Origin: Apostichopus parvimensis
Lineage: Eukaryota; Echinodermata; Holothuroidea; Aspidochirotida; Stichopodidae
Assembly: GCA_000934455.1 (NCBI GenBank)
Contig: JXUT01146323.1
Location: 1-20,494, forward strand
Reading direction: 5' to 3'
Length of the DNA stretch: 20,494 bases
Part shown: piece by piece, positions 12,201-17,856 of the stretch
How positions within the stretch are numbered: the first letter of the stretch is position 1
Layout: the number at the start of each line of letters is the position of its first letter
Translations under genes and position numbers: made by a program
The notes under the pieces: generated by a model
Databases searched by the model: none
Seen by the model: the letters and a program-made list of their open reading frames with translations, nothing else
Told to the model about the DNA's origin: nothing

Positions 12201-15200
12201 GGATTGATTTGAAGTAATATTGTTAACAAAACAATGGTCATTATCTGTTGAAAGGGGGGGTGGGATGTTAACAAAACAATGGTCAATTATCTGTTGAAAG
12301 GGGGGGGGGACATGACAACAACCTAAAGAATGACCATAATTGGCCTTTCCTGTCTGCATGCATAACTCTCATTTTCTTTTGGGTTGTTACTATCGGATTT
12401 TTTGAGAGTTATTTTATGATTAGCTTTATAGCTATACATGTCACTGTTGCATCTCATTGAGATCCGTTGACTGTGTTGTTGCTTAAAATGAAGGTCCATG
12501 TCCAATGTTTAAAATTGTGGTGAAAAACTCAAGATCTTGCATCCTTCATAAGTTGATAAAATTTCTTTGAATTTATATAATAATACCTTAATATACTATC
12601 TCACTGACCTCCCTGTTTCCTGCACCTACACAACTGTACAATTACTTTGCCTAATTCAGGGCAGTCTTGAAGTTCTACTCCTGCATAATAGGATAGAGCA
12701 TTCCCATGCGTTTAATACCCTAGAAACAAATATTGTGAAGTCATCTGGTCATACCCTAATGGAAAATGGCTGTTTTGATGAGATGAGGATATGTGTGTTT
12801 GGATTTTTGCATTAACTGGATCAGAATTTGTGTTTATGTTGGGAGAGAAGGGTTGGTGGGAGGGGGTAGTAGATGGTTGAAGTTTTTTCCGTCTACAATG
12901 AGAAATTGGTATCGGCTTCAACTTTGTTTATATGATTTTTAAAGCTGACGTAGTCAGTTTCTTTTCATGTATGAAAAAAAATACTGTACATTGTTACACT
13001 TTATCATGCAGCAAAACAATTCTGCAAGCCCTAAAAAAAAAACATATTTCATTGCATCATTGCTCACTGAGCAACTGTTGTGACATGTTATATACCAAAC
13101 ACCACCCTACAGTTGGTTGTTAGGTTTGGACTGTGCTATGGAACTGGTCAGTAGGATTTCTTCATTTTCTTGTCACATATTTTTTGTAAAAAATTGGACC
13201 TTTAAATTGTTTTGTAGTTTTTACCACACAAGCAATAAGTAGGCTCACCACTTTATCTTAAACTTTGAAATGTTTGAATAAATGCAACACCACAGGATCA
13301 TTTCCTCCAAGAGATGAAAAATGGAGAAAAAAAATGGAAAAAGATGAAAATGGGCAAGTTTGATATGATGACATGACCCTTCTATCAATCATTTTTAAAG
13401 ATTCTTCCTATTTCTCTCGTTACAATCCTTGCTTACATATCCTCCAATGATGTACATATCCTCTAGTGACATACATATCCTCTCGTGACAAACATATCCT
13501 AAAGTGGTATCAACAGTATTTATTTTTAGGCTAATACCTGTCGCACAGAAAAAGTAGCATTTCCTAATCTTAGTTCCAGAGTTACTTCCCAACTAATACA
13601 TCAGTGTTAATATATTTCAGGAGGATGGGAACTGTACAGTGAACATTTAGAACTTGGTCATTTTTTGCGATACCTGATAAGTTAGTCCAGGCTGCAAATG
13701 AATGATGTCAAGACTTTTCCTGGATCATCATCTCTGAATTTTTTAGCTGGATTTAATAATTAAATTGGATACTACTGTCTTAACCTTCCTTATATCAAAT
13801 ATTCCACCCTTCTTCTACAGAGTACTGTACCTCTGAACTATTCAACTGTATTAAAGAATGTTCTGTCTTTCAAAGTCTAGTCTACTCTTTGTCTTGTGGT
13901 ATTCTGCTGGTAACTACCATAAAACCATTTTTTGACCGCATCTCATGATATCCGACGAATGCTGTGCATACTGCTGCCTCTGATGATATCCTCTGAGGAT
14001 GGTCATCAAATTGCATGGTGTACATTAACTAATTAATCAGATCTCATGTCAGGGTTTGCATAAGTTATAGAATTACAGTAGCCATCATCCAGCATTATTG
14101 ATGATTATTTTATAGATTAGTCAATGATTGGTGAAAAAGAATCGGGACACTTTTATCAGCCTTACATTTAAATGTTGTAGATTGTACTTGCTAAGGAAAA
14201 ATTGTGTGGAAGTTTGCAAGAGAATTGACTTCAAGGATCGAATACAGTATGGCTTTGATATGATTTAGTAGGAACGCTGTTTTATCAGATGGTGACCAGG
14301 AAGTAAAACTGTATTCTGTTTGGCAATAAATGCTGGTGATATCCTCTGGGGAAAAAATTTGTTTGCTACCCTCTAACAACAAATAACACATTAAGTAGCT
14401 TTAATAATGATTAATTTTAGTATTGACCTCTCCAGATTGGTGAGACTTAGTTGATCTTTCTATGAGCGGCTGTTACCACCTTTATAAAATACTGCCTAAA
14501 CTCATGAAATCAATAACACTCTTTATAAGGTACTACTTAGTAAATATGGAAATAAAGGATTATGGTAACAATGCTATCCTCTTCTTACTAAGAACTTCAA
14601 AATGGGTTATAATTTCTGATGGCCTATTTTCAGGGAAGCTGCAGATACCAGTCAACATGGAGCAGTCTGCGTCGAGTGTGGTCATGGTGGCAAACTCATC
14701 TTTTGTTCGACGTGTTCGTCGGCGCTTCATCTGGGATGCTGCCGTCCTCCTTTGACAAGGATGCCACGCAAGGATTGGCAGTGTAACGAATGTAAGGAGA
14801 ATCACCAAGAAGAAGTGGTTGCAGGTAAGAGTGACATATTTGGATGTGTTCATAGGTTTGAAAATGCATTGTCTCGTAATAATGAGGTATGTTAGAGAGG
14901 TTCAATATATATAAAGCTTCTCAATATTTCAAAGCTTTTGGAAGGTTATCTATGTTATTACAGGGAGATACCTAATGATTTCAATATGTAGCTGCTGGTA
15001 GATTGAGTTTAGTTCTAGTTGTAACCACTGAAGAGAAGGTGTCGTCAATCCCATACTCCAGTCTTTCCTAAAGAGAGATAGACCTTAAAAGAGAGAAAGA
15101 GAAATATAGAACAAAGTTGTTTTACTCCCTTCCCTTCAGAACCTTGGAAACTGCCTGCTTCCCTGACTTATGTCAGTGAAGTGATTGTGATGCAAGTAAT

Positions 15201-17377
15201 CATTGGTCTTTCGTTTTGACGTTGTTGAACTTAACTGTAAGAGAAATGAGACGATTCACTTGACTTTTAATATTTTTACCAATGTCAGGAAAAGCTGGAA
15301 GACAGGCTAGAGGTAAAGTCCTGACCAACAAACCACCTGAGAGGGGTTCCAGACATTCCCGGCGAAAGACACAGGAGTCTGACAGTGAGGTCCACACCGT
15401 GCAGGTGGACGAGGAGATCACGTTAAACATCAGCGACGATGGTACCAAATTAAAGAAATCTCTGCGGGAGGCCAGACAAGACTCCCAGCGACCCATCAGG
15501 GGCAAGAAGAGGACCAGGAGTGCCGAGGAAGATGCGGATACGGAAGAGGAGGAAGAGGCGAGGGCAGTTCCAAGCAGAAAAAAATCCTTGACGGTCGTGC
15601 TGACCAGACAGGATAAAGAGCTCAGAAAATTGGTCTCTGTCGGTAGGTTCTATTCTTCAGTTCACCCCGAAGAGCTAGTTGCTACTTGATGAGAATTTAA
15701 GATATAGCTTTAAAATCTTTACTTGGCAGCTCTACTCAGATAACTGATTATTATTGATGCTGACCTTTTTCCCAAGCTTTTCATCAGGCTGTTGTAATTT
15801 GTTGAGAGTGTGAAGGTTGAATAATTTCTTTTTTTTGCATTGAGCTGAATATTTGAAATGTGTAGAAGTACCACATTAAATACAAGAAGGCTATTGTTTT
15901 TGGTGGAGGTCAAAGGTCAGTTAGGTCACCAGGGGTCAAATTGTGAACACCTTGTAAACACGATATCTAAAGAAGGGAAGGTTGGACCAACTTTGTACTT
16001 AGTGTGTAGAAGGATCACATTGAGAACAAGTAGTCTATTGTTTTTAGTGAAGGTCATAGGTCATTTTGGGTCACAGGGGTGAAATTGTGAAAACCTTGTA
16101 AGCACGATATCTCAAGAAGGAAAGCTAAGGAGGACCTCATATTTACCTGTAGTGTGTAGAAGTACCACATTGAGTACTAGAAGCCTTTTGTTTTTGGTGA
16201 AATCGTGAAACCCTTGTAAACATGTACACCCTCACTATTCATTACGTTAGTTTCATGAAGAAAACTGCTCATGTTACATCATCGAAACCACAATGCATTT
16301 TTGCATTCTGGTTAGTTAATAGATTCCATCTGGAGGTAAATCATGCTTCCCTGATCTCTTTGTGTTGAGCTTGACACCTTTGCATAACAAGATAAACCCT
16401 TGGTCATATGTCACTCCTTTCGATTACTCAACAGACGGGAGCCCTGAGACCACATCTTCTCACAGGCGAAGGTCTTCCACCACAGCGAGGGGTTCATCTG
16501 ATATGCACCAGCTCGGTCAGTGTGAGCAACTACTCAAGGAACTGGTCAGACATGCAGATGCCGGACCATTCATGGTCCCTGTCAGCAAAAAGACGGTAAG
16601 TTCAACCCATTTGCCTTTTTGGGAGTAATTTCCTGCCTCTGCTGTGTTTCCTCAGCTAAGACTCAAATTTACTTTGCTTTGGTTTGCCCTATTGAATAGG
16701 ATTGTAGAGACAAACGGTTTCATTTTAGCCGACCTCTGTAGTCAGTAAGTTTAAGTTGGTAGTGAATGCAAAATGTGTGTGGTTGTGTGTAGCCTTAGCA
16801 TTACCCTGCAGTAACGGTTTGTTCCAGGTATAAACCAGAGAAAAATTTATCCAGTATTGCATCGCAAATTGTCAAATTGCTACACAGATGCACAGATTTA
16901 TAGCTGTTTCTTATAGCAGTGTTCATCTCTCTCAACATACCCATATGCTAAGCATTCAAAGGCAACTTAAACTGCCTTTCCAGCCTGTTCAGGCAGATTG
17001 TTATATTTACTTTCTGCTTAACCATCTAGGTGCCAGATTATTACCGAGTCATCAAGAGGCCAATGGACTTTTCCACCATGCAGAGTAAAGTAACAACCAT
17101 GCAGTATGCGACTCCTGTGGAGTTTATCGCTGATCTGCGTCTCATTTTCACCAATTGCCAGCAGTACAATCGCTATCAGAGCTACGAGGCGAAGAAAGGC
17201 CGAAAAGTGTGGGCCTTCTTAGAACAGAGGGTAGAAGAGCTTGGACTTCAGACGGAGGTTGCTGTCAAAAAACGAAAAGATCTGTCGCCGTCGCCCTCTG
17301 GTGGTGACACGGAGGACAGGCGCAGCAGCGGAGAAAGAAAGAGAGCTCGCCGTAAGAAGGTCATCACAGACGTTTAG
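162..17377 (+). CDS. BAZ1A: BAZ1A/ACF1 chromatin-remodelling subunit, 5'-partial, 14 exons in window
   Basis: Join of 162-257, 1014-1238, 1623-1788, 2369-3722, 4591-4781, 5127-5284, 5582-5671, 6307-6548, 7186-7724, 10779-10973, 14634-14824, 15289-15642, 16435-16595, 17030-17377. The exons total 4,310 nt; after the two bases completing a split codon they give 1,435 residues plus TAG with no internal stop. Every junction is GT-AG and phase-compatible. Domain order is post-DDT segment, WHIM1 (about 107-150), WHIM2 (286-306), WHIM3 (490-613), PHD1 (808-852), acidic tract (870-949), PHD2 (1037-1077), PHD3 (1097-1138) and bromodomain (1293-1393). BAZ1A rather than BAZ1B is indicated by the pre-PHD segment SLSQVFLHLSTL...WSKSILNAR and by PHD1. 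The family product partners the ISWI ATPase (SMARCA5/SNF2H) in ACF and CHRAC and spaces nucleosomes in the nucleus. The N-terminal WAC and DDT domains are outside the window. Human BAZ1A is about 1,556 residues, so this protein is probably longer. Confidence 0.93.
258..1013 (+). other. Intron 1
   Basis: This 756-base intron is AT-rich, with a donor at 258 and an acceptor CATCATCAG ending at 1013. It contains a G-rich tract at 411-436, listed separately. Otherwise no gene, RNA or element was recognised. Confidence 0.85.
411..436 (+). repeat. G-rich tract, candidate G-quadruplex
   Basis: Runs of 9, 6 and 5 guanines are separated by T and TGTGA on the sense strand. The 9-G run can supply two tetrad columns, so a four-tract quadruplex is possible in the pre-mRNA about 150 nt after the exon 1 donor. 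Folding is inferred only from the pattern. Confidence 0.55.
1014..1238 (+). CDS. BAZ1A: BAZ1A exon 2 of window: conserved segment between DDT and WHIM1
   Basis: The acceptor CAG ends at 1013 and the donor GTAAAG starts at 1239. The exon is 225 nt and symmetric, phase 1-1. It encodes TTISEVLRLHLLASGAE, then a RYQQRG motif and ...ELRLKEPAILKAL...VYDLNAG. These align without gaps to human BAZ1A TLSEILRLHILASGAD, RYQKRG and ELRLSNPSLVKKL...VYDLTPG. This is one of the best conserved parts of the window. Confidence 0.93.
1239..1622 (+). other. Intron 2
   Basis: This 384-base intron ends in a long TC-rich polypyrimidine tract at about 1585-1620 and an AG at 1621-1622. Nothing else was recognised in it. 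Confidence 0.85.
1623..1788 (+). CDS. BAZ1A: BAZ1A exon 3 of window: WHIM1 motif
   Basis: Phase 1 in, phase 2 out; the donor GTAAGA starts at 1789. It encodes SRMMIINTLCNQILSYVTIR, then DIIEESWDQ and a basic/acidic helix ending EKLREKEEVTIK. This matches human BAZ1A KMKILHALCGKLLTLVSTRD and the following helix. WHIM1 is shared by BAZ1A, BAZ1B and related ISWI partners, where the WHIM region helps hold the ATPase complex together. The terminal AA joins G of exon 4 to make Lys 162. Confidence 0.92.
1789..2368 (+). other. Intron 3
   Basis: This 580-base AT-rich intron has a perfect 10-base inverted repeat at 2270-2290, about 80 bases before the acceptor (TTCCGTTCAG, ending at 2368). No other element is visible. 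Confidence 0.85.
2270..2290. repeat. Short perfect inverted repeat in intron 3
   Basis: TAACAAATTA (2270-2279) and TAATTTGTTA (2281-2290) are reverse complements around a single T. It could form a small AT-only hairpin or be a chance palindrome; no function is assigned. Confidence 0.5.
2369..3722 (+). CDS. BAZ1A: BAZ1A exon 4 of window: charged helix, WHIM2, acidic insert, WHIM3
   Basis: This is the largest exon, 1,354 nt (residues 163-613), from acceptor TTCAG to donor AAG|GTAGCG. It opens with a Lys/Glu/Arg-rich, probably coiled-coil stretch (YKRKLEERARTQFKVMEEHR). WHIM2 follows at 2739-2801 (GQDRIFRRYWIF...PGVFVE), matching human GRDRMYRRYWIF. A low-complexity acidic insert of about 180 residues spans 2802-3350, much longer than the corresponding human linker. 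WHIM3 starts at 3351 (PWAYYHKSEELDALLGSLNS, RGFRERALK) and ends with LELLLREAILDLEDRVWQGG and LGIIK, matching human LELRLRDFLLDIEDRIYQGT. The reading frame could run on to a stop at 3729, but the GTAGCG donor and homology (...AIKV in human) place the exon end at 3722. Confidence 0.95.
3723..4590 (+). other. Intron 4
   Basis: This 868-base intron is largely occupied by a decayed tandem array (about 3870-4480, listed separately). The acceptor TGCTCTGCAG ends at 4590. No ORF of note. Confidence 0.85.
3870..4480. repeat. Degenerate tandem repeat, about 50-58 bp period
   Basis: Two diverged anchor motifs recur. GCAAAAATGG-like boxes occur at 3871, 4031, 4084 and 4142. TRTACTGGATTCAAAAG-like boxes occur near 3907, 3951, 4065, 4120, 4171, 4222, 4275, 4385 and 4441. 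Adjacent copies are about 50-58 bases apart. Copies have drifted heavily, so this looks like an old minisatellite. Boundaries are approximate. Confidence 0.55.
4591..4781 (+). CDS. BAZ1A: BAZ1A exon 5 of window: post-WHIM3 segment
   Basis: Phase 0 in, phase 2 out; the donor GTACGG starts at 4782. It begins VKDRVSWIAAIEQGSYDRQ, matching human VTDRHIWRSALESGRYELL directly after WHIM3. It continues through an acidic stretch to KKSAALKMKDR, where human has TKVIVKDR. The start is fixed by AAG|GTG continuity with exon 4 (human IKV). Confidence 0.92.
4782..5126 (+). other. Intron 5
   Basis: 345 bases, AT-rich, with a TTCTATTCTCTGCAG acceptor ending at 5126. No repeats, RNA genes or ORFs were recognised. 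Confidence 0.85.
5127..5284 (+). CDS. BAZ1A: BAZ1A exon 6 of window: linker helix
   Basis: Phase 2 in, phase 1 out; the donor GTGAGA starts at 5285. It encodes a Ser/Thr/Pro-rich piece (SETPTGSPSSTRCSTPT) then MACALLQICQGLHDKYLIKP. The latter matches human LAMALFQIEQGIERRFLKAP, including the preceding Thr/Pro/Ser-rich run. The Ser/Thr-Pro sites (TP, SP, TP) are plausible proline-directed phosphorylation sites; that is inference. Confidence 0.92.
5285..5581 (+). other. Intron 6
   Basis: This 297-base intron has a (GA)7 microsatellite at 5361-5374. The acceptor TGTCATCAG ends at 5581. Nothing else is visible. Confidence 0.8.
5361..5374 (+). repeat. (GA)7 microsatellite
   Basis: Seven perfect GA dinucleotides in intron 6. 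Confidence 0.8.
5582..5671 (+). CDS. BAZ1A: BAZ1A exon 7 of window: small charged linker exon
   Basis: This 90-nt exon (phase 1-1) is bounded by a CATCAG acceptor and a GTATCG donor. It encodes GIHEEVKRPGPRARKIVEKE and a Glu/Lys-rich tail, low complexity and without clear homology. It is supported by being stop-free, by splice sites at both ends, and by phase fit to exons 6 and 8. Because it is symmetric it could be skipped without a frameshift: exon 6 joined to exon 8 also keeps the frame. Confidence 0.75.
5672..6306 (+). other. Intron 7
   Basis: This 635-base AT-rich intron has a weak polypyrimidine tract before its acceptor (CTCGTAG, ending at 6306). No repeat or RNA gene was recognised. 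Confidence 0.8.
6307..6548 (+). CDS. BAZ1A: BAZ1A exon 8 of window: pre-PHD segment and first part of PHD1
   Basis: Phase 1 in, phase 0 out. It encodes CWEESLMASSSLSQVFLHLS, then TLEQSILWSKSILNAR, nearly identical to human BAZ1A WRESLLSSASLSQVFLHLST and the following RSVIWSKSILNAR. The PHD finger starts at 6450 with CRICRRKGDAEAMLLCDYCD and RGHHMYCLKPPLK; it supplies the first four zinc Cys plus the His-Cys pair. The donor GTTCGA at 6549 is weak, but family spacing (PKLK then TVPEGDWFC in human) requires the exon to end here. Confidence 0.93.
6549..7185 (+). other. Intron 8, with multiple in-frame 3' splice sites
   Basis: This 637-base intron has a weak donor (GTTCGA). Near its 3' end are three candidate acceptors: CAG at 7143, CAG at 7161 and AAG at 7185. 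All lie in the same frame and no stop separates them. The assigned acceptor is 7185 because it reproduces family spacing. No other element was recognised. Confidence 0.7.
7186..7724 (+). CDS. BAZ1A: BAZ1A exon 9 of window: end of PHD1, Glu/Asp tract, AT-hook-like patches
   Basis: 539 nt, phase 0 in, phase 2 out; strong donor GTGAGT at 7725. It starts NVPKGDWFCKDCTPK, completing C4HC3 PHD1 (human TVPEGDWFCPECRPK). From 7273 to 7512 almost every residue is Glu or Asp (about 80 residues, with a few Ser, Gly, Lys, Val and Gln). Human BAZ1A also has an acidic tract after its PHD, but a shorter, more interrupted one. Next come basic patches with AT-hook-like cores: RRGRAKAKP (about 7540-7572) and APRGRRGGGGRRK. 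The acidic run reads as poly-Ser on the opposite strand, which is only a shadow. Confidence 0.92.
7725..10778 (+). other. Intron 9 (3.05 kb)
   Basis: An AT-rich intron between the PHD1/acidic exon and the PHD2 exon; the acceptor CCCTGTAG ends at 10778. A 141-codon open frame at 7799-8224 encodes a hydrophobic sequence without recognisable features and follows T-rich DNA, so it is not called. G-rich patches lie at 9721-9770, and there is a short direct repeat of CCATATCATGAT near 9835-9866. No transposase, reverse transcriptase, tRNA or rRNA is visible. Confidence 0.75.
10779..10973 (+). CDS. BAZ1A: BAZ1A exon 10 of window: second PHD finger
   Basis: 195 nt, phase 2 in and 2 out, so this is a symmetric exon holding essentially one domain. 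It reads ...SKEAYYTCYICRHGGQLLRC, then IGCEGAVHLGCLDP and WCCDTCSK. The full C4HC3 zinc pattern is present: Cys pair CYIC, Cys pair CIGC, His-Cys HLGC, Cys pair CDTC, spanning 10828-10950. Vertebrate BAZ1A has a single PHD; fly ACF1 has two, so a second finger fits an invertebrate. The donor is GG|GTAAAA. Skipping it would keep the frame (exon 9 GA plus exon 11 G makes Glu). Confidence 0.92.
11474..11613. repeat. Inverted-repeat pair, possible small non-coding element
   Basis: GCATGGCAAATT at 11476-11487 and its perfect reverse complement AATTTGCCATGC at 11601-11612 flank about 113 bases of AT-rich DNA. Similarity extends imperfectly to about 20 bases per arm. The string ATTTTGCATGGCAAA recurs at 19935-19949. 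This could be a MITE-like element or a foldback structure; no clear target-site duplication was seen. Confidence 0.4.
12221..12310 (+). repeat. 45-bp tandem duplication
   Basis: Two adjacent 45-base copies (12221-12265 and 12266-12310) both begin TGTTAACAAAACAATGGTCA and end in a G-run. They differ by one inserted A and by small changes within the G-run, so the duplication is young. Confidence 0.88.
12841..12866 (+). repeat. Candidate intronic G-quadruplex
   Basis: Four guanine runs (GGG, GGG, GGG, GGGGG) are separated by loops of 6, 5 and 1 bases on the sense strand, which meets the usual G3+N1-7 pattern. Folding has not been shown. Confidence 0.55.
13435..13510 (+). repeat. Minisatellite, four copies of a 19-bp unit
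   Basis: Unit starts lie at 13435, 13454, 13473 and 13492, exactly 19 bases apart. Each opens with ACATATCCT, followed by a variable part such as CTAGTGACAT. Copies 2 and 3 are the most alike; copies 1 and 4 are more diverged. Confidence 0.85.
14634..14824 (+). CDS. BAZ1A: BAZ1A exon 11 of window: third PHD finger
   Basis: 191 nt, phase 2 in, phase 1 out; the acceptor is TTTTCAG and the donor GTAAGA. It reads ...TSQHGAVCVECGHGGKLIFC, STCSSALHLGCCRPP, then PRKDWQCNECKE. The C4HC3 ligands are complete: CVEC, CSTC, HLGC and CNEC, spanning 14668-14793. It resembles the PHD2 exon more than PHD1; both share C-x2-C-x-HGG-x-L-x2-C-x2-C and HLGC. That suggests duplication of the PHD2 exon. The correct frame has no good ATG and is easily missed by ORF scanning; the longer frame at 14462-14755 is a shadow. 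Confidence 0.93.
14825..15288 (+). other. Intron 11
   Basis: 464 bases, with a GA-rich patch at about 15070-15105 and an acceptor AATGTCAG ending at 15288. Nothing else was recognised. Confidence 0.8.
15289..15642 (+). CDS. BAZ1A: BAZ1A exon 12 of window: charged linker before the bromodomain
   Basis: 354 nt, phase 1-1; the donor is GTAGGT. It encodes a disordered, highly charged linker: GKAGRQARGKVLTNKPPERG, several Arg/Lys clusters (SRHSRRK, RGKKRTR) and an acidic patch (SAEEDADTEEEEEARA). It ends in SRKKSLTVVLTRQDKELRK and LVSVG. No domain was recognised. Human BAZ1A has a similarly long basic linker here. The basic clusters are candidate nuclear localisation or DNA-contact segments; this is inference. 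Confidence 0.88.
15907..15938 (+). promoter_or_regulatory. AGGTCA direct-repeat cluster (DR1/DR3/DR4-like)
   Basis: AGGTCA at 15907-15912, 15914-15919 and 15923-15928, then GGGTCA at 15933-15938, all in one orientation. Spacers are 1, 3 and 4 bases. This matches the half-site layout bound by nuclear receptors such as RXR/HNF4-type (DR1) dimers. Binding is inferred only from the motif. Confidence 0.4.
16051..16073 (+). promoter_or_regulatory. Second AGGTCA direct-repeat cluster (DR1/DR4-like)
   Basis: AGGTCA at 16051-16056 and 16058-16063 (spacer T), then GGGTCA at 16068-16073 after TTTT. It sits in the second copy of the tandem array and preserves the DR1 while other bases have changed. Confidence 0.38.
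16435..16595 (+). CDS. BAZ1A: BAZ1A exon 13 of window: linker and first half of bromodomain
   Basis: 161 nt, phase 1 in, phase 0 out; the acceptor is CAACAG and the donor GTAAGT. A Ser/Arg/Thr-rich linker (SSHRRRSSTTARGSSDMHQL) leads into bromodomain helix Z (LGQCEQLLKELVRHADAGPF) and the start of the ZA loop (MVPVSKKT). Human BAZ1A has FEQLVVELVRHDDSWPFLKL here. The human Trp of the WPF shelf is Gly in this sequence (codon 16563-16565, residue 1310). Confidence 0.93.
16596..17029 (+). other. Intron 13
   Basis: 434 bases, AT-rich; the acceptor CCATCTAG ends at 17029. No element was recognised. Confidence 0.82.
17030..17377 (+). CDS. BAZ1A: BAZ1A exon 14 of window: rest of bromodomain, basic C-terminus, stop
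   Basis: Starts VPDYYRVIKRPMDFSTMQSK (human VPDYYDIIKKPIALNIIREK) and ends at TAG 17375-17377. The bromodomain continues through EFIADLRLIFTNCQQYNRYQ and VWAFLEQRVEELGL to about 17250. The acetyl-lysine-anchoring Asn of the NCxxYN motif is present (codon 17168-17170, residue 1367), as is the ZA-loop DYY. The tail is basic (KKRKD, ERKRARRKKV) and Ser/Pro-rich, a plausible nuclear localisation signal. Bromodomain reading of acetylated histones is family knowledge. Confidence 0.96.
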   Translation: MPDYYRVIKRPMDFSTMQSKVTTMQYATPVEFIADLRLIFTNCQQYNRYQSYEAKKGRKVWAFLEQRVEELGLQTEVAVKKRKDLSPSPSGGDTEDRRSSGERKRARRKKVITDV

Positions 17378-17747
17378 ACCAGTACTGCATATGGAGAATT
17401 ACTTACTGGTGAGCGACCAAACAGCTTGAGACATTTTAGCACACTTAGCATGTGGAGTGAAATGGTCCAGTCTTGATTAGTAGCTGAACTCTGCTACACT
17501 TATTTAGCCACAGTACTGAATGGGATCTGCGATGAAAGTAAACGTGAACTATCACAAAACAGAAGTTGAACCGGGAAAAGCAAAGAGTATTCAGGTCATT
17601 GTAAACTACCTATGAATGATATTTGTGTAAGGCATGGAAACGTGATGGAAAAAGACTGCGCAAATGCTGTGAGAGTATATATCAAGACATGTATGCAAGC
17701 AGACCCTGGTTAAGATGTATGCATTGTTTTGAAGATGGAATTTAAAA

Positions 17748-17753
17748 AATAAA
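17748..17753 (+). terminator. BAZ1A: First canonical polyadenylation signal AATAAA
   Basis: The first AATAAA after the stop codon, about 370 bases downstream, in an A-rich run. Use would give a short 3' UTR. Later copies could give longer ones; the choice cannot be read from sequence. Confidence 0.45.
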
Positions 17754-17763
17754 AAAATGATTT

Positions 17764-17781
17764 GATAGATGGATGGATGGA
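17764..17781 (+). repeat. Short GATG/GGAT tetranucleotide repeat
   Basis: GATAGATGGATGGATGGA, about four imperfect copies of a tetranucleotide just after the first AATAAA. Confidence 0.7.
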
Positions 17782-17848
17782 CGAACCTTCTATAAATGTA
17801 ACTTGTAAACGACTTTTTACTATCGTTGGAGGCTCAGGTGTTATCAGA

Positions 17849-17856
17849 TGTAAATA
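17849..17856 (+). promoter_or_regulatory. Pumilio response element in 3' UTR/flank
   Basis: TGTAAATA matches the UGUANAUA consensus of PUF-family RNA-binding proteins, 472 bases after the stop. It would act only if the transcript extends past the first AATAAA. A single 8-mer can occur by chance. Confidence 0.3.

Larger units (their letters stand above)
10974..14633 (+). other. Intron 10 (3.66 kb)
   Basis: The largest intron, AT-rich, separating the PHD2 and PHD3 exons; the acceptor ATTTTCAG ends at 14633. It contains an inverted-repeat structure (11474-11613), a 45-bp tandem duplication (12221-12310), a G-rich tract (12841-12866) and a 4 x 19-bp minisatellite (13435-13510), all listed separately. 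Open frames in it are short and show no recognisable similarity or splice support. Confidence 0.75.
15860..16222 (+). repeat. Three-copy tandem array, about 145-bp unit
   Basis: Copies begin GTGTAGAAG at 15860, 16004 and 16154 (offsets 144 and 150). They share blocks such as ACCACATT, CTATTGTTTTT, AAATTGTGAA and CACGATATCT. The third copy lacks the central AGGTCA block and stops near 16222. Percent identity was not computed. Confidence 0.8.
15643..16434 (+). other. Intron 12
   Basis: 792 bases, with the acceptor TCAACAG ending at 16434. About 360 bases are taken up by a three-copy tandem array carrying AGGTCA direct repeats (15860-16222, listed separately). No ORF with recognisable features. 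Confidence 0.82.

Noticed and set aside
14462..14755. 97-codon open frame overlapping the PHD3 exon
   Set aside because: It is in a different frame; the PHD3 zinc pattern reads only in the frame starting at 14635, which also fits the splice phases.
16888..17088. Open frame running from intron 13 into exon 14
   Set aside because: Different frame from the bromodomain; the CTAG acceptor at 17028-17029 and homology set the true exon.
162..17377. Assignment as BAZ1B (WSTF) instead of BAZ1A
   Set aside because: Both share WHIM, PHD and bromodomain, but the SLSQVFLHLSTL...SKSILNAR segment, PHD1 sequence and post-WHIM3 linker match BAZ1A as I know it.
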